Assembly (NCBI RefSeq): GCF_000577335.1 | Contig: NZ_CBYL010000010.1 | Span: 22,809-86,808 of the forward strand | Source: Faecalispora jeddahensis | GTDB lineage: Bacteria > Bacillota > Clostridia > Oscillospirales > Acutalibacteraceae | Length of the DNA stretch: 64,000 nucleotides | Direction: 5' to 3' | In this document: positions 33,987 to 42,357 of the stretch, one piece after another | Numbering within the stretch: the first letter of the stretch is position 1 | Layout: the number at the start of each line of letters is the position of its first letter | Notes under the pieces: generated by a model | Seen by the model: the letters and a program-made list of their open reading frames with translations, nothing else | Database searches by the model: none | What the model was told of the DNA's origin: nothing | Position numbers and translations under genes: made by a program

Positions 33987-34790
33987 TTGGAACAAAAAGC
34001 ATTTGACCTGATTGCCGAAAAGGTGCGTTCCGTTCTTTTGGAGCAAGGATTCGAAAGAAAGGGGGACGTGCGGGAGGAACAGGGACAAGCTGCGATATAT
34101 CTCGGTGAGGATGCAGCATACAGTGTGCTGTATGAGCGCAAAGCAGGGCTGTTTCATCTGCGCACCTGTGGGGTAGCCGACGGCAAGCCGGACAACCAGT
34201 GGAAGAAGCTTTCCACATGGGCGTTTGACCCCGAATCCGACAGTGCGGCCTATGCGTCGAGCATTGCGGAGGATTTTGCGGAAACACTGGGCGGCAGCGA
34301 CCGCAAGGCGCTGGTACGCCAGCAGAAAAAGAAAAAGAAAAAGGACGAGGACGCGGCGACTGATCCTCAGTTCCTCTTCAACCGTCTGGCCGGTATTTTC
34401 CCGGAGCTGCGCGCCGAGCTTGCGCAGGAGAAGGGAACCTACGAAGCCGTGCGCAGCGTTACTTTTACGCGCGAGCATGTGGTAGGCCGCGTAGAGCAGC
34501 TCGCCAAAGCCCATCCGGACAGCGAGCCTTTTAAAAAGCTGTGCAATGTTCTCAATGATATGTACAAGAACGGCGATATGGACGTTCGTTCGATCATTAC
34601 CATTGTTCTGCTCAACGGGATCAACGACCAGCAGGCGCTTGAGAACCTGAGCAAAAACTTCAGCGAGGATCTTTCCAAGGTGTACGCCAAGGCCAAAGCG
34701 CTGAAAGGCAAGAAAGTCCGGCCCGAAAAGAAGAAAAAGAAGCCGAAGTACAGCGGCGAAATGCTCCAAACGCTGGATGATCATGTATAA
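33987..34790 (+). CDS. Conserved-looking cytoplasmic protein, unknown function
   Basis: 267 residues, not recognised. An N-terminal alpha/beta part (FDLIAEKVRSVLLEQGFERK, AAYSVLYERKAGLFHLRTCG, SIAEDFAETLGG) is joined by a Lys-rich linker (RQQKKKKKKDED) to a helical part (about 130-240) and a second Lys-rich stretch (RPEKKKKKPKYSG). The start is TTG, set by CAGGAG 9 bases upstream; the nearby ATG is in another frame. It has its own promoter and is followed by the rpmG-secE-nusG genes. Lys runs suggest contact with nucleic acid or acidic partners, which is inference. Confidence 0.7.
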   Translation: MEQKAFDLIAEKVRSVLLEQGFERKGDVREEQGQAAIYLGEDAAYSVLYERKAGLFHLRTCGVADGKPDNQWKKLSTWAFDPESDSAAYASSIAEDFAETLGGSDRKALVRQQKKKKKKDEDAATDPQFLFNRLAGIFPELRAELAQEKGTYEAVRSVTFTREHVVGRVEQLAKAHPDSEPFKKLCNVLNDMYKNGDMDVRSIITIVLLNGINDQQALENLSKNFSEDLSKVYAKAKALKGKKVRPEKKKKKPKYSGEMLQTLDDHV

Positions 34791-34870
34791 GCATCAAAAC
34801 CGGGTGTGCCCTGCCGCCGGCCGAGCGGTCGGGCAGGCGCGCTCCGCTTTTCAGTATGTGAAAAAAACAG

Positions 34871-34899
34871 TTGACCGCCGGATGAATCTATGTTACAAT
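34871..34899 (+). promoter_or_regulatory. Promoter of the rpmG-secE-nusG unit
   Basis: TTGACC (34871-34876), 17-base spacer and TACAAT (34894-34899), followed by a ~95-base leader with a TTTTTTT run. Confidence 0.75.
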
Positions 34900-35000
34900 A
34901 TATAATACCTCAATAAGGGGTTATTTTTTTGCGCCCTTTTAGAGGGAGGCCGTGGTCCTTTACGGATCCAATAATTTTCCGTGAAACGGGAGGTGCCGTC

Positions 35001-35150
35001 ATGAGAGTAAAAGTCACATTAGCCTGCACAGAGTGCAAACAGCGTAACTATGACACAATGAAGAACAAGAAGAACGACCCGGACAGGCTTGAGATGAATA
35101 AGTACTGCAGATTCTGCAAGAAGCATACTGTTCATAAGGAAACGAAGTAA
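35001..35150 (+). CDS. rpmG: 50S ribosomal protein L33
   Basis: 49-residue L33 of the zinc-ribbon type: two CxxC knuckles, TECKQ (ACTEC) and [11 protein letters not shown], with [15 protein letters not shown] at the start. Retention of the Cys pairs marks the zinc-binding (C+) form. ATG follows GGGAGGTG. It leads the rpmG-secE-nusG order common to bacteria. An in-frame extension upstream has no site and is not coding. Confidence 0.94.
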   Translation: MRVKVTLACTECKQRNYDTMKNKKNDPDRLEMNKYCRFCKKHTVHKETK

Positions 35151-35168
35151 GTCGGAGGGAGAAAACAG

Positions 35169-35396
35169 ATGGCTGAGAAGAAACCGAACGCTCTCGTCAG
35201 ATTTGGCCAGGGCGCGGCAAAGTTTTTCCGCGACTGCAAAAGCGAACTCAAGAAGATTGTCTGGCCTACCCCGAAGTCGGTGTTTAAAAATACCGGCGTG
35301 GTTCTGGCAATGATTCTGATTATCGGCCTGTTCATTTTCGGCCTGGATACCGTTTTTATGAATCTGCTGGGACTGTTTATGAATATTGCGAAGTGA
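35169..35396 (+). CDS. secE: Preprotein translocase subunit SecE
   Basis: 75-residue essential subunit of the SecYEG channel. An amphipathic helix with FFRDCKSELKKIVWPTPKSV (the conserved K-x-x-x-P stretch) is followed by one membrane helix (about 45-65). Length matches the short Firmicutes form. ATG follows CGGAGGG. 18 bases after rpmG and 19 before nusG. Confidence 0.95.
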   Translation: MAEKKPNALVRFGQGAAKFFRDCKSELKKIVWPTPKSVFKNTGVVLAMILIIGLFIFGLDTVFMNLLGLFMNIAK

Positions 35397-35415
35397 GTAT
35401 GCGGAGGAAATAACT

Positions 35416-35940
35416 ATGCCGGAAGACGTCAGGTGGTACGTGATTCATACCTATTCCGGGTATGAGAACAAAGTGGCATCCAACCTGGAAAAAACGGTGG
35501 AGAATCGTCAGCTTCAGGATTTGATTCAGGAAATCCGCGTTCCGACCGAGATGATTACAGAAATCAAGGACGGGAAAAAACGTGAAGTGGAGCGCAAGAT
35601 TTACCCCAGCTATGTTTTGGTGAAGATGGCCCTGACCGATGAATCCTGGTATGTGGTTCGCAATATCCGCGGCTGTACCGGTTTTGTAGGCCCTACGTCC
35701 AAGCCGATCCCGCTTACCGATGAGGAAGTGGCTCGCATGGGTGTGGAGAAGAAAACCGTAGAGGTATCGTACCAGGTGGGCGACTCTGTCCATATTGTGG
35801 ACGGCCCGCTGGAAGGATTTGTCGGTACAGTCGAAGAAGTGGATCTGGACAAAAACCGTGTTCGTGTCACGGTATCGATGTTCGGACGTGAGACCCCGGT
35901 AGAGCTTGAGCTTGATCAGGCGGAGCTGGTGTCTGAGTAA
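35416..35940 (+). CDS. nusG: Transcription termination/antitermination factor NusG
   Basis: 174 residues. NGN domain with WYVIHTYSGYENKVASNLE and YPSYVLVKMALTDESWYVVRN; KOW domain from about 120 with VGDSVHIVDGPLEGFVGTVE and ending DQAELVSE. It binds RNA polymerase and affects pausing and Rho action. Start ATG 35416 with GGAGGAAA upstream; an in-frame ATG at 35386 lies inside secE and is less likely. Confidence 0.96.
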   Translation: MPEDVRWYVIHTYSGYENKVASNLEKTVENRQLQDLIQEIRVPTEMITEIKDGKKREVERKIYPSYVLVKMALTDESWYVVRNIRGCTGFVGPTSKPIPLTDEEVARMGVEKKTVEVSYQVGDSVHIVDGPLEGFVGTVEEVDLDKNRVRVTVSMFGRETPVELELDQAELVSE

Positions 35941-36055
35941 ACAATTGGTATAATAAGCGGAACTTCCGCTCATTATGAGGGGCTTGCCCCTGTGGGAGGG
36001 ACGGCGCAATCGCTGCTGTTCCGCCATCTACCACGAATTTTGGAGGTGCAACAAA

Positions 36056-36481
36056 ATGGCTCAAAAGGTAACGGGCTTTATTAAGCTCCAGATACCCGCT
36101 GGCAAGGCAACCCCGGCTCCCCCGGTAGGTCCGGCTCTTGGTCAGCATGGTGTCAACATCATGGCATTTACAAAGGAATTCAATGAGCGCACAAAGAACG
36201 ACGTTGGTCTGATCATCCCCGTGGTGATTACGGTTTACGCAGACCGTTCTTTCTCGTTCATTACCAAAACTCCGCCCGCCGCGATTCTCATCAAGAAGGC
36301 CTGCGGGATCGAGAGTGGTTCGGGTGTTCCGAACAAAACGAAAGTTGCAAAGATTACCCGTGAGCAGGTCAAGAAGATTGCGGAACAGAAGATGCCCGAT
36401 CTGAATGCTTCCAGCGTAGAGTCTGCCATGAGCATGGTAGCGGGAACCGCTCGCAGCATGGGCATTGAAGTCGTAGATTGA
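36056..36481 (+). CDS. rplK: 50S ribosomal protein L11
   Basis: 141 residues, standard L11: [53 protein letters not shown] and the C-terminal RNA-binding part ending [10 protein letters not shown]. Start ATG has TGGAGGTG upstream. The 115 bases between nusG and rplK contain a GGAAGTTCCGCT-like hairpin and could hold a partial terminator. Confidence 0.97.
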   Translation: MAQKVTGFIKLQIPAGKATPAPPVGPALGQHGVNIMAFTKEFNERTKNDVGLIIPVVITVYADRSFSFITKTPPAAILIKKACGIESGSGVPNKTKVAKITREQVKKIAEQKMPDLNASSVESAMSMVAGTARSMGIEVVD

Positions 36482-36535
36482 TCACCCGGGTGGGAGGAAT
36501 AATCCGATTTTACCACTCAATAGGGAGGAAAACCA

Positions 36536-37234
36536 ATGAAACACGGTAAGAAATATGTAGACGGTGCCAAACTGGTCGACCGCGCAAAGCTGTATGATCC
36601 CCAAGAAGCTCTGGAGCTGTGCGTAAAGACCGGCACCGCAAAGTTTGACGAAACAGTTGAAGTCCATGTAAAGCTGGGCGTAGACGGCCGCCATGCGGAC
36701 CAGCAGGTTCGCGGTGCGATCGTTCTGCCGAACGGCACCGGCAAGCAGGTTCGCGTTCTGGCGATCTGCAAGGGCGACAATCAGAAGCTGGCTGAGGAAG
36801 CCGGTGCTGAGTTTGTCGGCGCGGAAGACATGGTTCAGAAGATCCAGGCTGAAAACTGGATGGATTTTGACGTACTGATCACCACACCCGACATGATGGG
36901 TCTGGTTGGCCGTCTTGGTAAGGTTCTGGGCCCGCGCGGCCTGATGCCGAACCCGAAGGCTGGTACCGTTACCCCCGATATCGCGAAAGCGGTAAAAGAG
37001 GCCAAGGCCGGTAAGATCGAGTACCGTCTCGATAAAACCAACATCATTCACTGCCCCATCGGCAAGGTTTCTTTCGGTACTGAAAAGCTGCAGGAGAACT
37101 TCTCCGCTCTGCTCGGCGCCATTGTAAAGGCTAAGCCCGCCGCTTCCAAGGGTCAGTATGTAAAATCCTGCGTTGTGGCTTCCACCATGGGCCCCGGCGT
37201 CAGAATCAACCCAAGCAAGGTTGGCGGAATGTAA
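36536..37234 (+). CDS. rplA: 50S ribosomal protein L1
   Basis: 232 residues, standard L1: [18 protein letters not shown] at the start, the L1 signature region [20 protein letters not shown] with [17 protein letters not shown], and [14 protein letters not shown] at the end. ATG with GGGAGG upstream. It lies 55 bases after rplK. In other bacteria L1 represses this operon by binding its mRNA; no clear L1 site was identified here. Confidence 0.97.
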   Translation: MKHGKKYVDGAKLVDRAKLYDPQEALELCVKTGTAKFDETVEVHVKLGVDGRHADQQVRGAIVLPNGTGKQVRVLAICKGDNQKLAEEAGAEFVGAEDMVQKIQAENWMDFDVLITTPDMMGLVGRLGKVLGPRGLMPNPKAGTVTPDIAKAVKEAKAGKIEYRLDKTNIIHCPIGKVSFGTEKLQENFSALLGAIVKAKPAASKGQYVKSCVVASTMGPGVRINPSKVGGM

Positions 37235-37266
37235 TTTTCTGCCGTACTTGCCTGAACGGTTTTTTC

Positions 37267-37295
37267 TTGACAAGCTTTCCTAAAAATGATATAGT
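37267..37295 (+). promoter_or_regulatory. Promoter of rplJ-rplL
   Basis: TTGACA (37267-37272), 17-base spacer and TATAGT (37290-37295), close to consensus as expected for ribosomal protein genes. Confidence 0.75.
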
Positions 37296-37302
37296 ATGTA
37301 AA

Positions 37303-37453
37303 GCTGTTCTTTATCCAAAGACAGCAGGTGCGTATGCTTAATGGAACCGTTCTTTCGGTTTCGGCCTGCCGAGGAAAGAGCCGTTCACTTTATTTGTCTA
37401 GTGATTAGTCAAGTGACGCCTTTCCTGCGCCTGCAGGAAAGGCTTTTTTATTG
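37303..37453 (+). promoter_or_regulatory. Ribosomal L10 leader with attenuator hairpin
   Basis: The untranslated stretch before rplJ contains the paired elements expected for an L10 leader. It ends in a stem GCCTTTCCTGC/GCAGGAAAGGC with a T-run (37419-37452). Excess L10-L12 complex is known to bind such leaders. Position directly before rplJ is the main evidence. Confidence 0.8.
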
Positions 37454-37494
37454 GAATACGCACGATTCCTTTGGATCGATGGAGGTGAATACAT

Positions 37495-38031
37495 TTGCCA
37501 AGTGAGAAGATTTTAGCGGAAAAGCAGCAGTATGTTGCGGAACTGAAAGAAAGCCTCAAGTCCGCTTGCGTCGGTGTGATCGTCAGCTATAAGGGCATCA
37601 CAGTGGCGGAGGACACCAAGCTCAGAAAAGATCTGCGTGAGGCTGGCGATACCTACCGCGTGGTAAAGAACACCCTGTTGTCCCGTGCGCTGAAAGACGC
37701 AGGGATCGAGGGTCTGGATCAGGTACTGGAAGGCACAACCGCAATTGCTTACAGCAATGATAACTATGTATCCGGTGCAAAGATTCTGTCTGCGTTTGCA
37801 GATAAGAGCAAGACTTTTGAGATCAAAGCGGGTTTTGTTGACGGCGGCGCCGTTGATGCTGCTGCGGTCAAAGAGCTGGCGGAGCTGCCCTCGAAAGAGG
37901 TTCTGGTTGCGAAGGCTCTGGGCGGCCTGAATGCCCCCATCACCGGTTTCGTCACTGTGCTGAACGGAACCATGAAAGGCCTCGTCGTCGCGCTCAACGC
38001 GATCGCCGAGAAGCAGGCTGCGAATGCCTGA
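37495..38031 (+). CDS. rplJ: 50S ribosomal protein L10
   Basis: 178 residues, base of the ribosomal stalk. ILAEKQQYVAELKESLKSA, YKGITVAEDTKLRKDLREAG, RVVKNTLLSRALKDAG and the helical C-terminus that binds L7/L12 (GTMKGLVVALNAIAEKQA) are typical. The start is TTG at 37495 with GGAGGTG 8-14 bases upstream; there is no in-frame ATG nearby. 40 bases separate it from rplL. Confidence 0.96.
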   Translation: MPSEKILAEKQQYVAELKESLKSACVGVIVSYKGITVAEDTKLRKDLREAGDTYRVVKNTLLSRALKDAGIEGLDQVLEGTTAIAYSNDNYVSGAKILSAFADKSKTFEIKAGFVDGGAVDAAAVKELAELPSKEVLVAKALGGLNAPITGFVTVLNGTMKGLVVALNAIAEKQAANA

Positions 38032-38071
38032 TTTCTAAAAATTATTTAAATTTTGATTTGGAGGTTTCATC

Positions 38072-38449
38072 ATGTCTGATAAAGTTGTTAAGTTGATTGA
38101 AGATGTTAAGGCTCTGACCGTTCTCGAGCTGTCCGAGCTCGTTAAGGCTCTGGAAGAGGAGTTCGGCGTTTCCGCTGCTGCTCCGGTTGCTGTTGCTGCT
38201 GCTCCGGCTGCTGCCGCTGCTCCGGCTGCTGAAGAGAAGACCGAGTTTGACGTTGTGCTGAAGGCTGCCGGCGCCAACAAGATCCAGGTTATCAAGGTTG
38301 TTCGCGAGATCACCGGCCTGGGCCTGAAGGAAGCGAAAGAGCTCGTTGACGGCGCTCCCAAGAACGTAAAAGAGGGTGCTTCCAAGGACGACGCTGAGGC
38401 TATCAAAGCAAAGCTGACCGAGGCTGGCGCAGAAGTCGAAGTGAAATAA
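38072..38449 (+). CDS. rplL: 50S ribosomal protein L7/L12
   Basis: 125 residues. N-terminal dimer domain ([20 protein letters not shown]), Ala-rich hinge (about 40-58) and the C-terminal factor-binding domain ([40 protein letters not shown]). ATG follows TTGGAGG. A terminator directly follows, and the usual rpoB-rpoC genes do not come next here. Confidence 0.97.
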   Translation: MSDKVVKLIEDVKALTVLELSELVKALEEEFGVSAAAPVAVAAAPAAAAAPAAEEKTEFDVVLKAAGANKIQVIKVVREITGLGLKEAKELVDGAPKNVKEGASKDDAEAIKAKLTEAGAEVEVK

Positions 38450-38464
38450 GTTTTTTCATAATCA

Positions 38465-38502
38465 AAAGGATGCTGTGGATTTTCCGCGGCATCCTTTTTT
38501 CT
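38465..38502 (+). terminator. Terminator after rplL
   Basis: The stem AAGGATGCTGTGGA/TCCGCGGCATCCTT (with G-T pair) is followed by TTTTCTT. Confidence 0.85.
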
Positions 38503-38689
38503 TATGTTCAATGGAGATTCAGCTTTCCTTTTCTCGGAAAAATTTTACAAAATGGTTGACAATAACGGGATGGCCTGCTAGGGTTAGGGGAGAAACTTTG
38601 GCAGTGTTTTCAGAGCGATCTCTGTTTCAAAACAGCCGGAGTGTGGGGAATAAAGCATCAAAAATCATGATTACAAAGGGAGTGAAGCC

Positions 38690-39361
38690 ATGTCGGCTAG
38701 GTATATGAAAAAATCAATAAGAGTGAGCAGGCTTTGGATCTTGATCTGCGTTGTGCTGGCTCTGGTTGTGGGGACGATCGCATACTTTTGGGTGACACAG
38801 GGACGTTTTCCCCTGGCCCCGGCAGCATCTCAGGCGGGGAGCGAACCGGTCAGCTCTCAGCAGAACAGCACTGCGGGGATTTCCTCCGCTTTGGAGTCCT
38901 CTGCCTCTGCGAATTCCGGGAGCTCGTCTTCCGCAGTGATGAACGCGCTGACTTACACCAACAAGGAATATGGCTTTACCTTTGCTCTGCCGCAGGATTT
39001 TGAGGGATACACCATCCTGAACGAAGAGTGGGAGGGGACCGACATCAAGAATACCGCCAGCAAGGCGCGGGTGTTTAAGGGCCCGCAGATTACCATCCGT
39101 GATCCGCGGTGGACCAGCCAGGTTCCGCGTCAGGATATCCCGATCATGATTTTGACGGTGGATCAGTGGAACCAGCTTCAGAACGGAGAATTCTCCATCG
39201 GAGCGGCGCCGGTCAATCCCAGCGAGCTGGGCCAGAATTCCAAATATGTCTTTGCGCTGCCCGCCCGGTATAACTATGCGTTCCCAGAGGGCTACGAAGA
39301 GGTGCAGACCATTCTGGATGGCAGCCCTCTTGCTGCCTTTGAGCCCACTTCGAAGAAATAG
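38690..39361 (+). CDS. Membrane-anchored Ser-rich extracytoplasmic protein
   Basis: 223 residues, function unknown. Basic N-terminus (KKSIRVSRLW), one membrane segment at about 15-37, a Ser/Gln/Ala-rich linker to about 83, and a globular domain with YTNKEYGFTFALPQDFEGYT, then RVFKGPQITIRDPRW and IMILTVDQWNQLQNGEF. The YGFTFxLPxxF pattern is common in small secreted domains of Firmicutes (PsbP/DUF-like folds); I cannot name the family. ATG with AAAGGGAG upstream. Upstream TTGACA at 38554 lacks a good -10. Confidence 0.75.
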   Translation: MSARYMKKSIRVSRLWILICVVLALVVGTIAYFWVTQGRFPLAPAASQAGSEPVSSQQNSTAGISSALESSASANSGSSSSAVMNALTYTNKEYGFTFALPQDFEGYTILNEEWEGTDIKNTASKARVFKGPQITIRDPRWTSQVPRQDIPIMILTVDQWNQLQNGEFSIGAAPVNPSELGQNSKYVFALPARYNYAFPEGYEEVQTILDGSPLAAFEPTSKK

Positions 39362-39403
39362 GCTTCATTTCATTCAAGAATCTGGTGAAAGGGGGCTGGT
39401 TTT

Positions 39404-39880
39404 ATGAACGATTTCAAATGGGAGCCCGTTTCTGTAAACCATGCGGAAGAGTTGCTGGCCCTGTGGGGAGACAGCGATGTCATCCGTTACACTGCGATTC
39501 CGGCCCCCTGTTCATTGGAGCAGATACGCAGCAGAATTGATTCCCTGTCTGCTTTTGACGTGTTTGTGATTCGGATGGAAGGCGAGGCAATGGGCGTTGT
39601 TGGCTGTATCCGCATGGATGGGCCGGAAGAACGGTATGGAGTTTTTTACCAGCTGAAAAAGATTTTCTGGGGAAAAGGGCTTGCGACTCGCGCGGTGGAG
39701 CAGCTGCTGATGAAAATGAAGGAAAAATCCCCGTCCGCCGTTTTTTACGCGGATGTTGTTGCCGATAATATTGCCAGCGAAAAAATATTGCAGCACTTCC
39801 ATTTTCAGTGCATTTCCGTTAAGGAAGACGGATTTGAACGGGATGGTATCAAGCGGGCCGTGCGAAAGTATAAACTATAA
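39404..39880 (+). CDS. GNAT family N-acetyltransferase (RimJ/RimL-like)
   Basis: 158 residues of the acetyltransf_3 subgroup. WEPVSVNHAEELLALWGDSD at the start, acetyl-CoA motif IFWGKGLATRAVEQLL (about 85-100) and YADVVADNIASEKILQHFHF before the last strand, as in proteins that modify ribosomal proteins or small molecules. ATG with AAAGGGGG upstream. 42 bases after the preceding gene; ends at a strong terminator. Substrate unknown. Confidence 0.88.
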   Translation: MNDFKWEPVSVNHAEELLALWGDSDVIRYTAIPAPCSLEQIRSRIDSLSAFDVFVIRMEGEAMGVVGCIRMDGPEERYGVFYQLKKIFWGKGLATRAVEQLLMKMKEKSPSAVFYADVVADNIASEKILQHFHFQCISVKEDGFERDGIKRAVRKYKL

Positions 39881-39917
39881 TGAGAAAGTGCAGAAGAACT
39901 GCTTTCTGCACAATGAA

Positions 39918-39959
39918 AACAGAGAGGCCAAACCCATTTGGGTTGGCCTCTCTGTTTTG
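39918..39959. terminator. Bidirectional terminator
   Basis: The stem AACAGAGAGGCCAA/TTGGCCTCTCTGTT lies between convergent GNAT and AraC-type genes, with TTTTG after it. Confidence 0.9.
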
Positions 39960-39985
39960 TTGCGGCACGGCCGCGGCGCTGTTCT

Positions 39986-40837
39986 TTATTTTTTCACAAC
40001 GGGAATCCATACCTCATACTGAGCGTTCTGCGGATCGGGGCTGAAATACACTTCAACGTCCGGCCCGTTGTCATACTCGTATCCCGAGGTGGGGAGCCAC
40101 TCGGTCATAATTCTCTGTTCAAGATCCTGGATCGCCTGCGGGCATTGGCCTGTGCCGGAAAAGATCGCCCAGGTAAACGATGGTACAGTGTATTCCTCCA
40201 GCCTGTCGCCGGCTGCCTGCGTGCTTGCGGCCGCAATCCAATATCTCCACTCCTCTGTGCAGCCGCATACGCTGATTCCCAGGATGCCTTTCGGCTCGCT
40301 GTCCATCATAGATGCCAGGCGCTGTACTGTGCCGTCTGTGGCGGCCTTTTGCCACATCTGCGGTACGATCTCAAAGTTTTTCTCAATTTCACTGTACAGC
40401 GGCTGTGAGATCCCTACAATGCGGAACGCTTCTTTCTGTTCAATTCGGTAGTTCATTTCTTCCACTCCTTTGATCGTGATGGTAAAGCTGATCGGAGGGA
40501 ATGACTTGATCTCTGCGCCCCGCTCCCGGATCAAGGAAGGGGCGATTCCATGAACGCTCTGAAAAGCCCGGTTAAACGCAGTGGGGGAAGTATAGCCGTA
40601 TTTCATCGCGATGTCTATGATTTTTGCTTCCTTGTCCTGCAGATCGACCGCTGCCAGCGACATTCGTCTTCTGCGGATGTATTCGGACAGCGGAACCTCC
40701 GCCATGTAGGCGAACATCCTCTGAAAGTGATACGGTGAGCAGCAGGCGATTTGGGCGAGCTGCTCATAATCGATTTCCTCTGTCAAATGCTTTTCCATAT
40801 AACGGATGGTCTTGTTTAACCGGTTGATCCATTCCAT
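39986..40837 (-). CDS. AraC-type regulator with GyrI-like effector domain
   Basis: 283 residues. N-terminal AraC DNA-binding domain with two helix-turn-helix units (YEQLAQIACCSPYHFQRMFA and IDIAMKYGYTSPTAFNRAFQ). The C-terminal ~160 residues are a GyrI/BmrR-type small-molecule binding domain (FRIVGISQPLYSEIEKNFEI, then YDNGPDVEVYFSP). Such proteins activate efflux or detoxification genes. The start is taken at ATG 40837 with AAGGAG about 10 bases upstream; ATG 40858 overlaps that site. No obvious target neighbour. Confidence 0.88.
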   Translation of the reverse strand: MEWINRLNKTIRYMEKHLTEEIDYEQLAQIACCSPYHFQRMFAYMAEVPLSEYIRRRRMSLAAVDLQDKEAKIIDIAMKYGYTSPTAFNRAFQSVHGIAPSLIRERGAEIKSFPPISFTITIKGVEEMNYRIEQKEAFRIVGISQPLYSEIEKNFEIVPQMWQKAATDGTVQRLASMMDSEPKGILGISVCGCTEEWRYWIAAASTQAAGDRLEEYTVPSFTWAIFSGTGQCPQAIQDLEQRIMTEWLPTSGYEYDNGPDVEVYFSPDPQNAQYEVWIPVVKK

Positions 40838-41110
40838 GTCATTCTCTCTCCTTGTCATAAAGTATAATGAGAATTCGATGTGCCGTCCTCTCTTTTCCTG
40901 CACGAATCGGCGAGGAGGAGGATAACGGCACTGAAAAAAGTGGCGCCTGATAGACGATGGATATTTTTTTGTTTGTCCAATATTTATTTCAAATTTAGCA
41001 CATATTAATGGAGGAAGCAGTAAATGGCATAGGAGCAATAAATTATCAAGACCCTGCTGTTTTCATGGGGTCACGAGCAGTCTGATATGTGATTTAAAGG
41101 AGTCATTGTT

Positions 41111-41260
41111 ATGGATGACAAATTGCTGCAGGAGCTTGAATTGATCGATGTTCAGTTAAATACGATTATCAAGAATCAGGTGTTGATCTACCAAAAAATT
41201 GAGGAGCTGGAGATGCAGCAGCGCGAAAAAGCGGCAGCCTTATCTTCCGGCCAGGGCTGA
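41111..41260 (+). CDS. 49-residue coiled-coil-like small protein
   Basis: An ATG at 41111 with AAAGGAG 8 bases upstream opens a 49-residue frame (MDDKLLQELELIDVQLNTII at the start). It is rich in Leu, Ile, Glu and Gln, with heptad-like hydrophobic spacing, and ends in an Ala/Ser/Gly tail. No family is recognised. The good ribosome binding site and acidic helical composition argue for a real gene. It lies 80 bases upstream of the next gene and may be co-transcribed with it. Confidence 0.55.
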   Translation: MDDKLLQELELIDVQLNTIIKNQVLIYQKIEELEMQQREKAAALSSGQG

Positions 41261-41339
41261 GTACTGCCAGTAATTCCCTTTGTTCTCCTTCCCCCATTTT
41301 GATATAATTTTACAGAAGTCAAAAAATGGAGGAAAAGGG

Positions 41340-42110
41340 ATGGAACAGTGGAATGTCCTGGTAAATGGCAGGACACATGAAATTATTTTTGAAGGCGGCA
41401 CTCTTTTGGGGAAAGGAAAATTTAGGATTGACGATCAGCCGGTGCGCGGTACGGCTGTTTTGGTAAAAAAGGTTGGAATGTTTTATCCCATAGAAATCGA
41501 AAACAGCGAGCTGTTTTTAAAATGCGATCTGAAAAATCATCCGGTGGATATGATCCAGGACGGCCGGTACCTGGCGGCCGGCACTTCGCTTGAGGAGGAG
41601 ATACGGGACACGCTGCGGCAATCCGTAGAGGCACAGGATCCGCTGACAGCAAAGGATCGATCCGCTATGGGTTCACTTCTAACCTTCACTGTACTTACAT
41701 ATGTCAATATGGTTCTTTTTCTGATAGATGCTTCCGTCACGTTCCCGTTCAGCGCAATCGTTCCGGAGATCGTGCTCGAACTGGTTTCCATTGCAGAGGT
41801 TCCGTTTGCCTTTCCGATGGCTGTCGGCGTTTTGGTTTCTGTGGCTCTTGCTTCTGTGTATTTGTTGCTGTATTGGAGAGCCCGAAAAAACAACAGCCTT
41901 TGGCCTGTTATTGTCTCTCTGATTCTGGTGGCGATGGATACATTGGTGGTTCTTTTTTTAGCGTTGGATGATTTTTCGTATTATATGGTCGATATCGCAT
42001 TCCATCTGTGGATGCTCTGGTCTTTGGCTCAATTGTGGCGCGTGCGCAGCAAAAAGAGAAAACAGCTTCTCTTTGAGGAAAATCCCGTGGAATATCCGTC
42101 TATGAAATAA
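41340..42110 (+). CDS. Membrane protein with soluble N-terminal domain, unknown
   Basis: 256 residues. An N-terminal beta-rich domain (about 1-90: WNVLVNGRTHEIIFEGGTLL, IDDQPVRGTAVLVKKVG) is followed by four hydrophobic segments between about 110 and 240. The tail is basic (RVRSKKRKQLLFEE). Start ATG 41340 has GGAGG 8-12 bases upstream; an ATG at 41280 does not. I do not recognise the family. A terminator follows. Confidence 0.7.
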   Translation: MEQWNVLVNGRTHEIIFEGGTLLGKGKFRIDDQPVRGTAVLVKKVGMFYPIEIENSELFLKCDLKNHPVDMIQDGRYLAAGTSLEEEIRDTLRQSVEAQDPLTAKDRSAMGSLLTFTVLTYVNMVLFLIDASVTFPFSAIVPEIVLELVSIAEVPFAFPMAVGVLVSVALASVYLLLYWRARKNNSLWPVIVSLILVAMDTLVVLFLALDDFSYYMVDIAFHLWMLWSLAQLWRVRSKKRKQLLFEENPVEYPSMK

Positions 42111-42138
42111 CAGCAGGAAGAAAGTTAACAAGATACAT

Positions 42139-42173
42139 CCCCGCCCCGAATCGTTTTCGGTGCGGGGCTTTTT
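42139..42173 (+). terminator. Terminator
   Basis: The hairpin with outer arms CCCCG and CGGGG and inner CCGAA/TTCGG is followed by TTTTTTT. Confidence 0.8.
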
Positions 42174-42357
42174 TTATATCATTTTCACACGCTTGCGGCC
42201 TTTTACAATACTGCCCGCAATCTTCTTACAAGTGGCAGACGGAATTCCTGCCTGGTTGCTTTCGATTCAGTTGGCTGTTTTTTAGGTAAGAATCGATTTA
42301 TAGGGAAGAGACAAAGAGCAGGAAAGGTAAAAGGCCGTCATAACCTGCATCCTGTTT

